NCBI RefSeq assembly: GCF_000003605.2
Contig: NW_003119426.1
Location: forward strand, 770,527-834,526
Direction: 5' to 3'
Length of the DNA stretch: 64,000 bases
Origin: Saccoglossus kowalevskii
Lineage: Eukaryota; Hemichordata; Enteropneusta; Harrimaniidae
The notes under the pieces are model-generated. The model searched no databases. It was not told the origin of the DNA and saw nothing but the letters and a program-made list of their open reading frames with translations. How positions within the stretch are numbered: position 1 is the first letter of the stretch; each line of letters begins with the position of its first letter. Below, in pieces: positions 48,701-58,200 of the stretch. The position numbers and the translations under genes were made by a program.

Positions 48701-51700
48701 CCCCAGAGTGATACATTTTCTTGTCCCTCTAGCGGGTTTTAAATGTAAGTTATCGGGCAGGTCTCCAAGTTCTAATCAACGTTACCTACCTCCCGCTTTG
48801 CTTTGAAGTCGTTTGGATTAAACGACAGTCCACTATTCTTCATTTCATCGGATTGGAACTGTTCCGCTATTTCTGTAAATGTCATCTGTGCTTTAGAATG
48901 AGCTTCTTTTTCAGCCCTGTGGGAGATCGTAAGTAAAAAGAGGTTTCTTGATTACCGTGCAATGTAAATAATATAACTATTTTCCAATCGTTGTTCTATT
49001 TCGCAATAATGTATGTCAGCCTTCTGACATTCCTAATTATTGCGTCGCCAAGATGGGTCAGGCAGCGTTCCCAGGAAGACACCAAGTGTTTGTTTTTTCC
49101 AGGCAACCAGTGCAGTCGCCCATCGCTACAGTTGCCTCGTGTACCCGTAATTGTCGTCGCGTTGCCTTCCAGGGTTTCCTCAAGAATCGCCTCGCGTAAA
49201 TGGTGTAAGAACGAGGCAATTGTGAAAAGGCTTAGTTTGAAGCATATTTTGAATACGCGTGTAGTTTATATATTACAATACACGGATGAGTTTTCCGAAT
49301 ATACAATTACAAAAAAAGTTATTTTTCACTGAAAATCATTCTCGATTTTAATAGCCCGTGAATACACGCAAAATATCAAAATAGCCTTGAAGTATACATA
49401 GTAACACCTTCACAGTATTACAGCGAGGAGGCTTTAAATGAAACTGAATTACCGTACGAACTTACCTAGATTGTATCATGTTGAAAACCCGTATTAGAGT
49501 GAGAATAAGGCGGATAGCATGCTGGAACCGTTCACGGGCCTGTAAAAGATAAACACCACAATAAGCGAGGACCATGGTAAGCAGGTTGATGGCTTCAGTA
49601 GCATAGTATTATCAGATTCCGTCACCTACCTTATTCATAAGACTAGACTGCGTGATAAGGTGACTTAGCACTATTTTTTGTCGTGCACGTTGACCCATGC
49701 GGCATATTACAAATCTCTTCATGGTTGGACATGGATTCACTACAACCAGGAGCCAAACTACGTTGTTTGGTCGATGCGTAAATCTCCACTAACACCAATT
49801 TGCTCATTTAGTTTTAATTAACTGCTTAATTTGCATATCATGAAATGGGACACGGCAAGTGTTGCTTTGTATGTTTACCAAAGGAAAAAAAACGAAAACA
49901 AAAACCTCGATTGAACGTAATCAATGTATACAATTCACGTTCACTTATATAAAACACCCCCCCCCCCCAATATTTCCTTGTATTTTACGATGGGATAGTT
50001 ATATTTGGTTATAATCGTTATATTTCGATGATCGGCGTGCCTATTCCGTCATTCTTGGTCAAGATTCAACGTTTGGACATGGTTGGAATCATTTACCTCC
50101 TTACTGATTGAAAAGAGGGCATCTCAAACGAAATATTCAAGTTCATGCGAGTTTGAAAATTTTCGTGATTTAATTAGAGGCATTGTTTGCATAGCATTTA
50201 GATAATGAATTATTTATACTAACTAGCCAAAGTGTCACTAGAATGCTGACGATCATTTCCACTGACCAATAACAACGTACGTCTTGTCCATACCGGAGAA
50301 CAAATATCGAAATACGATGGACTACTTTCACTATATACACCAATCTATACACAGTGTATGGCAACATATTAGTGTATTGGAATTGGTTTGTTTTTGTGGC
50401 GAATTTTTAAATTTTCTCTATACTACTGGCATGCCTGGGCAAATATGATTGAAGATTCTCAAAGAATACACAAAGAATACACAACGTTTGTGCGTATAAT
50501 TTATGCCGAATTCGCGACGAGCATTTGTATACGAATACGGATTCATCAGACTAATGTTGTCGCTACAGCCTTATAGCAGTCAAGAAATACACAAGCGAGA
50601 GTGCAGTCGAAGATTACGAACTTTTAACGCCGCTACTGACCGACGGCGGCGTTGTCGTAAAACGGTGAATTAACAAACCATGCAGTGTGGAACACTTATG
50701 GACACAATTTAGGCGGCACCGACAGGCTTGTCAAGTTAGCGTCATTACCATTGGATTCGATTGTTGTACACAATACGCAACCCTCGTTATAAGAAAGAGA
50801 TCGTGTTTGACATCTAAATGCCGACAACCTTGCAACAACGTAAACACTTTTTCGTGAAAATACAACTTCATATTGTAAACAAGATAATCCAAAGATACAG
50901 CACTGCCTCGCTGTTTCTCATGCAAATTCAACGGGATCTCGATGGTTTAATGTCATGAACATGTGCAATATCAATATACGTTTATGCTTATAATGCCTTG
51001 ATACTCTCGGGCAAAAACAACTACTTTCCACTGATTTTGAAAAACAAAAATGTACTCCCTTTTTTGAATAAATTGCGAATTTCCGGAAAAGACAATACAA
51101 CCTTAGTTTAGAGAAACGCCATGCTGCTTTGAACGAATGTGCGCATTTGATGTGCTTGGTTCAGGTGGAACTTCCTAAACAACAAGGTCTTCCTCTTTTC
51201 TTGTCCTCCTGCTTGACCTATGAGTGGCTGTCAGTCTTTTTTTGGTTTCCGCGGACATGTGTATCCCCTGTACAGCCAAGTGCCACCTGGGCCTTGATAT
51301 GCCCCAGATTGCATCATTTGTTGTCAGTTAAACCATAGACCCCCCAGTACTGTAAGGGATATGGTTAAACACCATTCATGTTCACATTAAAGCGCCACAT
51401 CCGTCATGCAGCGTCACACAGCGTCATAGACGTCACGCAGCACTACAGTCGGTGCGTAGCGCAACAGATATCACGCAGTGCCACAGACGACATGCAACGC
51501 CACGGTCGTCATGAAACGACACGGTTATCACGCAGTGCCACATTCATCAAGCAGCCCCACAGTTGTCACACACAGCTACAATCGTTCATTTATAACGCAA
51601 CACGCTTTCGAATTCCGGGTGAACAAAACATATTGCGTACATGCAAAGACAATAGTATGTCTTTGGTACATGGGACTCATTTGAAATACGCAGTGCGACA

Positions 51701-54700
51701 ACCGTTGCGATTCAATTATGTAAACTACGGAAATTCACTTATTGCACACAAAGATCCCACCGGCCCTGGCCAGAAGGGTTGATATTTGCAGATCGCAAAA
51801 GCAGTCCCTCTGGCAACCAACATACCCCCCCCCCCCTCGGTGTTGCAATCCAAACGCAACAATGAACCATGCCCGTGCTAAATTTAGGTTTTGAAGATTG
51901 TTTTCGTCTCTCTACGCGTAGCTGTGTTATTCAATGGTCTCTTTGCAAATGACATCAACGCTGATCGGACGAGAGGCGCAATAAGCATGCCGACAACGGA
52001 GAGTATCTTTGTCTGCATCAAGTGGTAGATGTCATCGATTTCAATACTGTAGGGGCAATCTCTGACACGGTGTCGAACTAGTCTATAAAAAGACTAACAA
52101 CAACTATACCCATTAGATTGTCAGAAGTAGAACTCGTCGCCATTTCGCCGTTGAGTTGACAACAGAACATGTGTTTGCATATAAGCTTCGACATTAAACA
52201 AACAACATTCCAGATCGAGATGTATCTAGTAGCTTTCAGAACAAAAACAAAACACAGCAGCTGTTTCTTGATAAAGTGTGGGAGTTCGTTTCTTTAAAAA
52301 ACAGTGAAATAATCTTTGACGTTTCTCGTTAGCCATTCATGTATGCCATCGGATTACGACGTTGCCTGGTTACGATCAGACGCGCCCGTAGCTGAGGCAT
52401 TAGGGCGCATTGCATACACCGACAAGATCAGCTACAGCAACCACCACACAACGGAAGCTGGGGCGAGTTATGTGAAAACAAGGAATGACACTAAAAGGAA
52501 ACGTTCAAAACCACAGTATACAAACCGTCGTATGATTGTTACATATCAATAAATTTCAGGGAAATCAATTCTCCAAAATAATTTGCATATTCTTTTACAA
52601 AACAATTGCACGTGTAGCGAGTCACTAGAGCGCACGTGCGCGCCAGGCGTGTATAACCTATAACCGAAAATTATTTTATTTGTTTGATTTGGAATATCAC
52701 CACCGCATAGAAAATACATTGCATTGTGATTGCCATGTTTAGTAGCGTTATCAACGAACATTGTTCAGGATCATTGTAGTGCCCGGTGTCTCGGAATGTA
52801 TCGCCCTCCTAGCAACACATCAATTTAAGACAATAAGGCCATAAAACGTTGATAGCTATTCTCAAACGATTCAAAGTTTGGAGCTATATTTATTTCTTAC
52901 AAAATAACTGCTCCGAATAACTATCTCGTGGGCAATAACAAACATATGGAATATCAAAAACGACAACCAAACAATTGCGGCCGCAAAATAGTGTGTTATT
53001 AGCATAAGCATAGGAAATGACGGTAAGATCACAGATATGCGTTTATGATATCGAAGTACAAATCGTAGCAATTCTCTTTGCCAGGGTACTCCGCGATACA
53101 TCACTGAATGACTTAGCAAAAAAATGTGTTTTAGCTTAATTGGGAATGTGCATTGAATCTCCTGGCACGAACGGTCTTTAGAAAAAATACACAAAACAAG
53201 CGTCATTCTACCTACTTTCATTCACCTACACACAGTGGCGTGAATGCAACCATTTATTGTAAATGACCATCACTAAAGCATTATTGGGCGACTGTCTTTA
53301 TTCCATACCCAACATTTTTGGATGTCATGTTTGTATAATCTCAGTAAACATATCTCGACCCTGAGCTTCCTTGGTTCTTTTTTGAAGTGTGAATAACAAA
53401 TCGGACAAACTTGGCACGAGGTGAATACAATGACGGGGTTTCTAGTGCAGAGACCGCCGTGAGTCTGTGTATTTATGCTCGATACGTGGTGAGAATCAAT
53501 GGCGAGACTGCATGTTAGTATACTCACACTATTGTAAATCCTACGGAATAATTTATATCACTGTACAGTTTGTTCGACATTAATTAAACGCCAGCTTTAA
53601 AACTGGATGAGACGTTCTAAGACAGACCTTTTCACGCTCGATTTCAGTAACGATGCCATCCCACTATGTACTAGTACGTCGATTAGTCTGCTTAGATTGT
53701 CAATTTGGGACGATCAGAGCGAAAGAAAAGTAAATCGAGTACGAGGGATTACTTTTTAACGTATTTACTGTACCAACTCCCTGGGGGACAAGTACTTGAC
53801 GTTTCGTGAATGAGATTTTCGGTATTTGTTGTCGACAGTTGTATTGTAGAGTTTGGTGGGTGGTGATGGCTGCGGGCAGTGCATTTAATCTGCTGAGTAT
53901 TACATGCAGTATTCTGTAGTTCCATTCAGACAACTATCTGTAAAACACCTCTAGTGACCGTAATAATTAAATCGCTGGCAACACACTCGCCGCGGCAAGC
54001 TTCAACCCCGGGCCCTCGCCGTAGCCTGTGCACACACTCATTCCCGTTCGACAATTTTTCCCTTAAAAATGCGAGGGTTAAGAAAGTGTGCATGATTATT
54101 TCAAATATCGTGGCGTGTTAGTGACGACTCCGTCGACAATGGCCAATTCGTTTTCGTTTGAACGGAGTATGTTGCCCGATGGATGGTAACATAGAAGATT
54201 TTTTTGTTTAATGTGACCTGACTGGGGTGTAAATTACAACTTTTTAAAGATGTGTGACCCAATAAATCAAAATATGTGTTTGGAATTACAATTAAACCGG
54301 AAAAAATATACCAACTACAGTAAAACCTACTTTTTTTGCTGCTTCTATTCTCATTTGCTTGAATATGTCATTTCCTCCTCCTTCAGAGGGACGTTGCGGT
54401 TTGTTCGCCGTTATCGTAACCACCGATTGCTTTGGGCTGCCAGTGTCCTGAAAAACCACCGCCGATCCTTTCTGTTTGGCGACGTCGCTCATGATTTTAA
54501 CCCGGGGAGTACCTATGCCCGGCAAGTTTGGCGTCAGTGTCGCTCGTCTAAGTGTCGATCTGTCGACCCGTGTTCGAGCGCTCAACTGGTGCGAGGCGGG
54601 CAGGATGTGGTATGCCGATCCCTTGCTCTGACGTCGGCGCTGGCTGCGTGGTGGTTCGTCCTCACAGTGGTCGTTCCGATAGTCTTTTGGGGTGGCTGAT

Positions 54701-54750
54701 GCAGGCTGGTTAGTTTGTTTACCGCCACGTCGTTTCTTGTCACCACTCAT
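42555..54750 (-). CDS. gene B: CNBD2-like cyclic-nucleotide-binding protein (whole gene span)
   Basis: Fifteen minus-strand exons give an uninterrupted 687-residue product, with all phases closing. Residues 1-140 are a basic disordered N-terminus. About 141-262 is the conserved helical region with SLPSEQRSP and VAWFE. About 263-367 is a CNB domain with RKVIIRQGHYAEAFYFI and cassette FGELALLHHSVRTATV, keeping the key Glu and Arg. About 393-445 and 590-660 form a second CNB-like domain split by a Ser/Pro/Lys-rich insert. No signal peptide or membrane segment is visible. It is an inverted paralog of gene A, convergent with it. Family knowledge links CNBD2 to sperm function; expression here is unknown. 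Confidence 0.88.
43108..43335. mobile_element. palindromic MITE sharing family-2 ends, longer core
   Basis: 228 bp, TTAAAGGGCGGTGATCGTCTCG at the left and GCGACCACCGCCCTTTAA at the right. The terminal repeats match family 2, but the core is different from the copies at 1748 and 9278. It is a subfamily with its own interior. It is inserted in the intron between gene B exons 14 and 15 and ends 15 bases from the exon 14 boundary. Confidence 0.85.
43350..43412 (-). CDS. gene B exon 14: CNB2 core
   Basis: 63 bases, phase 0 both sides, acceptor TTTCACAG, donor CACTTA/GTAAGT. It encodes GLNTLIFDEDLIAVQQTSVH, aligned with GLIPIILGEVEGGSMSTVLV of gene A. No cassette residues. In gene A this region continues without an intron into the GAEC motif. 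Confidence 0.88.
43561..43683 (-). CDS. gene B exon 13: CNB2 resumes
   Basis: 123 bases, phase 0 both sides, acceptor TTGTTTCAG, donor GTGTTC/GTAAGT. It encodes a basic linker (PYSRNKENYLTPRPKDKKDK) and SVFVQLELLYPKHVF, matching VYVQLQKLVEKDIF of gene A. Confidence 0.92.
43807..44052 (-). CDS. gene B exon 12: Ser-rich insert in CNB2
   Basis: 246 bases, phase 0 both sides, acceptor TTTTTTACAG, donor ATAGAT/GTAAGT. It encodes LRPLPNLFLTRTRTADS, a run of eight Ser followed by TPSPTSP, then a Lys-rich end (KKSVSKSKYRN). Disordered linker with many possible phosphorylation sites. The frame continues past the donor for some 20 codons, so intron retention would not stop at once. Confidence 0.9.
44296..44390 (-). 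CDS. gene B exon 11: linker
   Basis: 95 bases, phase 1 to phase 0, acceptor CTCTTATAG, donor GAAGAG/GTAAGA. It encodes GVSRARHSERQRALSMSPRN and DSMLSELEE. Arg/Ser-rich linker within the second CNB domain. Confidence 0.9.
44526..44622 (-). CDS. gene B exon 10: CNB2 strands
   Basis: 97 bases, phase 0 to phase 1, acceptor AATAAACAG, donor GGTG/GTAAGA. It encodes GTCQVLKQLKAVKPGEYHAH and a short tail, matching shared exon 8 of gene A with the same phases. Confidence 0.93.
44894..44954 (-). CDS. gene B exon 9: CNB2 start
   Basis: 61 bases, phase 2 to phase 0, acceptor CTTTCAG, donor AAATCG/GTAAGC. It encodes RGQIIVKDSNSSEWLYVVKS, matching the 3' end of shared exon 7 of gene A. The upstream intron is absent in A. 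Confidence 0.93.
44994..45153. mobile_element. palindromic MITE, family 1, copy 4
   Basis: 160 bp, TTAAAGCGGGGGAATCGTCA at the left and ACGACCCTTCCGCTTTAA at the right. Same internal orientation as the copy at 34661. It lies in gene B's intron between exons 8 and 9, just upstream of exon 9 in transcript sense. Confidence 0.88.
45321..45398 (-). CDS. gene B exon 8: helix between the CNB domains
   Basis: 78 bases, phase 2 both sides, acceptor TTCCTTGCAG, donor TACAA/GTGAGT. It encodes QVECLKDFPFEKLMEHPERC and LFHFYK. In gene A the equivalent residues are part of one larger exon. Confidence 0.92.
45879..46119 (-). CDS. gene B exon 7: bulk of CNB1 with phosphate-binding cassette
   Basis: 241 bases, phase 1 to phase 2, acceptor TTCGCCTACAG, donor CTAAG/GTGAGC. 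It encodes AVVTIMETNPVTGEAKL, VLRKGSSFGELALLHHSVRT and DFFDIFMRGQRPGEEPEH. The complete cassette FGELAxLxxSxRTATV sits inside one exon, while gene A splits it. Glu and Arg contacts are conserved. Confidence 0.95.
47040..47090. repeat. (CT)n-rich simple repeat
   Basis: Interrupted TC/TCTG repeats over about 50 bases in a gene B intron. Confidence 0.85.
47174..47275. mobile_element. decayed palindromic element related to family 2
   Basis: About 100 bp bounded by TTATTAGGCGGTCGTCGGGAC and GACGACGACTACCGCCTTTTA. The arms are inverted repeats resembling family-2 ends, with a core including ATTCGATATAGGCCCATGCG. It lies in gene B's intron before exon 7 in transcript order. Confidence 0.6.
47324..47397 (-). 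CDS. gene B exon 6: start of CNB1
   Basis: 74 bases, phase 2 to phase 1, acceptor TATTTTTCAG, donor AGTG/GTAAGT. It encodes PPRKVIIRQGHYAEAFYFII and SGS, the first strands of the CNB domain. Confidence 0.94.
47830..47918 (-). CDS. gene B exon 5: helix ending in VAWFE
   Basis: 89 bases, phase 0 to phase 2, acceptor GTTGACAG, donor GAAAA/GTAAGT. It encodes ALYGLQTMKSFAEYPLHMQE and LTRVAWFE, aligned with shared exon 4 of gene A. Confidence 0.93.
48318..48341. mobile_element. single family-2 terminal repeat
   Basis: An isolated right-end sequence GCGCGACGACCACTGCCCTT followed by TAA, with no left partner seen nearby. Probably a solo end left by deletion. Confidence 0.5.
48400..48544. mobile_element. 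palindromic MITE, family 1, copy 5
   Basis: 145 bp, TTAAAGAGGGAGGATCGTCC at the left and CGAATCCCCCGCTTTAA at the right, interior related to the copies at 36347 and 41480. It ends 23 bases from gene B exon 4, so it lies just inside the intron downstream of that exon's donor. Confidence 0.88.
48568..48642 (-). CDS. gene B exon 4
   Basis: 75 bases, phase 0 both sides, acceptor TTTGTTACAG, donor CTGACC/GTAAGT. It encodes INISSEVKNILSLPSEQRSP and EQLLT, the same length and phases as shared exon 3 of gene A. Confidence 0.93.
48790..48916 (-). CDS. gene B exon 3
   Basis: 127 bases, phase 2 to phase 0, acceptor CTCCCACAG, donor CGGGAG/GTAGGT. It encodes AEKEAHSKAQMTFTEIAEQF, then GLSFNPNDFKAKRE, aligned at its end with shared exon 2 of gene A. 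Confidence 0.9.
49466..49539 (-). CDS. gene B exon 2: amphipathic helix
   Basis: 74 bases, phase 0 to phase 2, acceptor TCTTTTACAG, donor TCTAG/GTAAGT. It encodes ARERFQHAIRLILTLIRVF, counterpart of LIRFRRAVRIVQTLLRAL in gene A. Confidence 0.9.
49540..54330 (-). other. gene B first intron
   Basis: A 4.8 kb intron. I see no alternative first exon comparable to those of gene A. It holds a C run at 49957-49968, another at 51825-51836, and a 19-base minisatellite (51430-51581). A hydrophobic 116-codon minus-strand frame at 52871-53221 is noted but not called. Confidence 0.55.
51430..51581. repeat. 19-bp degenerate minisatellite, eight units
   Basis: Eight consecutive 19-base units of consensus close to WTRTCACGCAGYGCCACAG start at 51430, 51449, 51468, 51487, 51506, 51525, 51544 and 51563. 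A further related segment lies upstream at 51401-51429. Units differ at several positions each. It lies in gene B's first intron. Confidence 0.85.
54331..54750 (-). CDS. gene B first coding exon
   Basis: 140 codons from ATG (MSGDKKRRGGKQTNQ) to a phase-0 donor AAAAAA/GTAGGT. The product is basic and Ser/Pro/Thr-rich, with an acidic-basic patch near residues 25-45 (CEDEPPRSQRRRQSKG), LTPNLPGIGTPRVK near residue 75 and a C-terminal helix (NDIFKQMRIEAAKK). It shows no similarity by eye to the three candidate first exons of gene A beyond composition. Chosen as first exon because it starts with ATG, is the nearest long open frame upstream of exon 2, and has matching phase. Confidence 0.7.
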
Positions 54751-54841
54751 TATTGCTACGTGATCGCTATCTCAAAGAACCATAATCGGTGACCCTTGAG
54801 GGGCGGAATAATTGAAGACATGAAGCCGTGACTATTTTCAA

Positions 54842-55272
54842 GACCCCGGAGGCAAAGAAATTGATGACAAAGAAGTGTTCGATTATAACACTTGTAAGAA
54901 AGTGAAATGTTGCCGACATTTATGGTGTACTTGGACCACAGATCTTGATACTCAAAAAATAGGCATAAATCGAATGGATCACGTAAACTTAAAACGTGAA
55001 ATGATGAAAGCAAAGGAAATGGCAGAGAAAGAAACGGAACATGAAAATGAACACAGATGAGGAATAGAAAGATCACCATGGTAACCAGTTTCAGGCGAGG
55101 GGATGCGGCTGAATGAGAAGTTAATAGATATAGTGGCAATCATGAAGCTAGACATAGAGTTGGAATCGAACCTCAACAATAATTATGACGAACAGAAAGA
55201 TTTACATACATCGACACGAGTTACCCCGGATTTTCAAAGACGCGCAACTCAGGGACAGTATACGCTAATGTA
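54842..55272 (+). pseudogene. candidate decayed coding segment, unrecognised
   Basis: Two open segments lie in the same plus-strand frame. The first (54842-55060, about 72 codons) includes a Cys cluster (CKKVKCCRHLWC) and a Lys/Glu-rich helix (LKREMMKAKEMAEKE). The second (from ATG 55103 to a stop at about 55270) includes LNEKLIDIVAIMKLDIELES. Two in-frame stops in a spacer of about 40 bases separate them. It lies head-to-head with gene B's first exon. It could be a dead retrocopy, a terminal exon plus chance, or chance altogether. Confidence 0.25.
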
Positions 55273-58200
55273 GCGGAAGCGTATTTCTACCGCTCTAATC
55301 AAGTCACAAACAGTGCTTAATGCGTTTCATTGCTGTATTTTTGTATTTTATTTTACAAAATCAATGCCGTAAGTGATGTTGTTCAAATAAAGGCAGTTCA
55401 ATACCACGATGTGTATGTTGCAAACAATGAGCGGTCCAATAGGGGCTGGTTGGGCGCATTCATTGCGAGCGCCCAGGCGTTAAAACGCGACTCAAAGTAC
55501 ACGCTGTTTAAACATATTTACCGGAACTAAGAGTTAAAAAAAACATCCAGAACAAACTGACATTTTGACGACGACAGGACCAAAAATGAGATGCTTTCAA
55601 ACACTCACAATTTGAAGTGTGTGTACATATATTATTTAGAGGCCTAATAACGGTATAGATAAAGATATCGGCGCCTGGGATGTCTTTTGCTATAACAACA
55701 CAAGATAGTGATATAACGGACGACATCACTTAAACATTCACTGTTTTGCTTTCGAATTCATATAAACTGGCGAATGCTTACAAATTTCCAACAAACGGAT
55801 TTAATATTTGTCAATTTCACGGAGTCACTTTGCAAATCGGTCAGCGAACGAAACACGTGTTGCACATTGATCACAGTTCAAAACAGGTACGATTTTTTTT
55901 TTCAAATCATAGTAGAGCTATTTAGAGACTGTAACTGTTATTTATTGTACTGTTACAAATCAGTATGTTTACAGATAATGGAGATGACGGTGATCAACAT
56001 GCGTATGTGTAAACAGACACCCTCCTCTTATCTGTAACAGCTTAGTTACCGGGCAACACCTCTTTAACATTTGGAAACACCGATTTGTTTGTCGTTTTTG
56101 GATTATTGAAATGTCAAAGATGTATCCTGTGTTGATGAAATTGTCTGGTCGAAGTGTGAACTCTGACGATAAAAGTGGGCTTCGCGAAGTTATCGTGATG
56201 TGAACATAAATATATGCAATAAAGCGCTTTAGGTGGATGTAACGTATTGATTTACGCACGATAGATTATGATTTGCCATAAAATAAAACGTTGTTTCGCG
56301 GCGCATTAGATGGAATTGAAATAACGGGCTGCTCATGCGCGTTGAATTACCGTGAAAACCTCACAAGGTTAAATAAGTATACAATACATTAATTCGAACC
56401 ACATTACTTTCCTCGAAAAAACAGTGTAATGTTTTTGTCAATTAAGTTGAAACATTATACTATATTAAGATCCAGTGTAGTTTTACTTGTATCTGAATTG
56501 ACCGCGGTTAAGCAAAACTCTCATACATGTCTTAGAATTTTGAAAAATTAATAAAAGTTGAAGGCGATTTCTAATCTCGTGTTCAGCGCTAATTGAACAC
56601 CAGAGACCAGCGCGAGGCAGATCACACACTATCTGAACACTTTGATCCTGGAGGAAACGAGTTGTGCGTCTTATTTTACTGGGTTACCTACAATTCACCT
56701 CAAACGATTCCACGCCTCGAAAGATGTGCAATCAACATACACGTAAAACTGAAGCACGCCCTCGGCCCGGGGCTACTCTTTGTCATTTCGTTAATGCATA
56801 ACCAGTGGCAGCAATTGAACCTGTCACATCACGATTCAATCATAGTGGGTTAAATGATAAAACAAACCTGGGGTCGGTGTACGTTAGTATATTGCAAACT
56901 TTGATCATAGTTTGACCACCTTCATCTCGCTCGTATATATAGACATATTCGGTAGATGAAAAAAAAAACAATATCCACCGATAAATGCCACACTAATTCT
57001 AGAATATAGTACACCAATCTAAAACAAGCCGTGTTTCATGTGCGTGCCTTGATTGTAGCAGACGTTTAGGCCACTGTTAGCAATCGATCATTATAAACTA
57101 CAAACGATCATAAAACAAAGTCTTTATTTTGTATTTAGGACTTTCGACTTGGCGATAAATACTGATTGCAACTGTCACAGATACGTGTATGGATAATGTT
57201 TACCAGTATGTTTCGTCGTTTCCATAGTTACGTCAAAACAGCGCCGTACGTCTCTTGATTTATAATCAGTAACGAAGTGAAGTCTAAGATCAGACGACTG
57301 TTTAAGTGCGCCCTGTTTACTCAAGCTCGTTTGGCTGACAACAACGTTTCCACGGCCCCAAGCTCATTTACCGCTATTAATTATGTTGAAGAACTTGATA
57401 TTTCCCATACCTCAGACAACTATACGAGGCAAAATATGTTATGTGGGTGAAAGATTACGTAACGAGTTCTCCGTCGCCTTTAATGGGTGTGCCATATTAG
57501 GAGTACCGTAAATATCACAATCACTTGCCAAGATGTTTAAAGTTAAAATAGTTCAGAGTTTTACTGCACATATCTGAAGGATGTTTGTAAATTAAAGTCA
57601 TGATGGGTATTCCGTTCCGAGGTCGCTGCTATCGCTGTTAAGCTCGTAGACGCTATAAATGTATCGGGTCGCTAAGCACTGCAAGTGTCGGGTTCACGGG
57701 AGCGTATAAATACCGCCACCACGCGACAGGACCGATGCGGTGATAAAAATCATAAACAGTTTCCATCTGTGAACACGTAATGTTTTGCAACCAACCACTT
57801 GAACACGTATAGTTGAAGAACACGTGAGCTGGCAGCTGAGAAACATATCACCTAGCAAATACATGTACATTCGAAACATCCAGTGACGGATAAAACAAGC
57901 TAAATTACAAATGTCCACAAAGGGGAAACTGACAATCCCGTGGATTGCACAAAGGAATCATGGGACACTATCTACGCATGCCCGATTTACCTCCCTGTCT
58001 ATGCAAATTTGTTCTTTAAAAGTAACATTCTTTACGGACGAGTAACAAATATATCGAATTGCTAACACACATCAAAGCCCGCCACAGATCACTCTTCACG
58101 ATGCGACGCGACTCTCAGGCTCACAATCGAGGCAAAATCTTGTGAATGTCACGACTAACGCCGAGGAGTGCAGCGCCATCGGACGGACGATGGTATGACG

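Noticed and set aside
51401-51581. Regular short repeats resembling a CRISPR array
   Set aside because: Units are contiguous 19-mers with no unique spacers, in an animal intron; a degenerate minisatellite.
52871-53221. A hydrophobic 116-codon minus-strand frame faintly like a receptor or channel membrane segment
   Set aside because: The length is near what chance gives, no neighbouring membrane segments or splice sites fit, and AT-rich DNA often yields hydrophobic translations.
54250-54699. A 149-codon plus-strand frame
   Set aside because: It is the antisense of gene B's first coding exon, has no splice context of its own, and the minus-strand reading fits the gene model.
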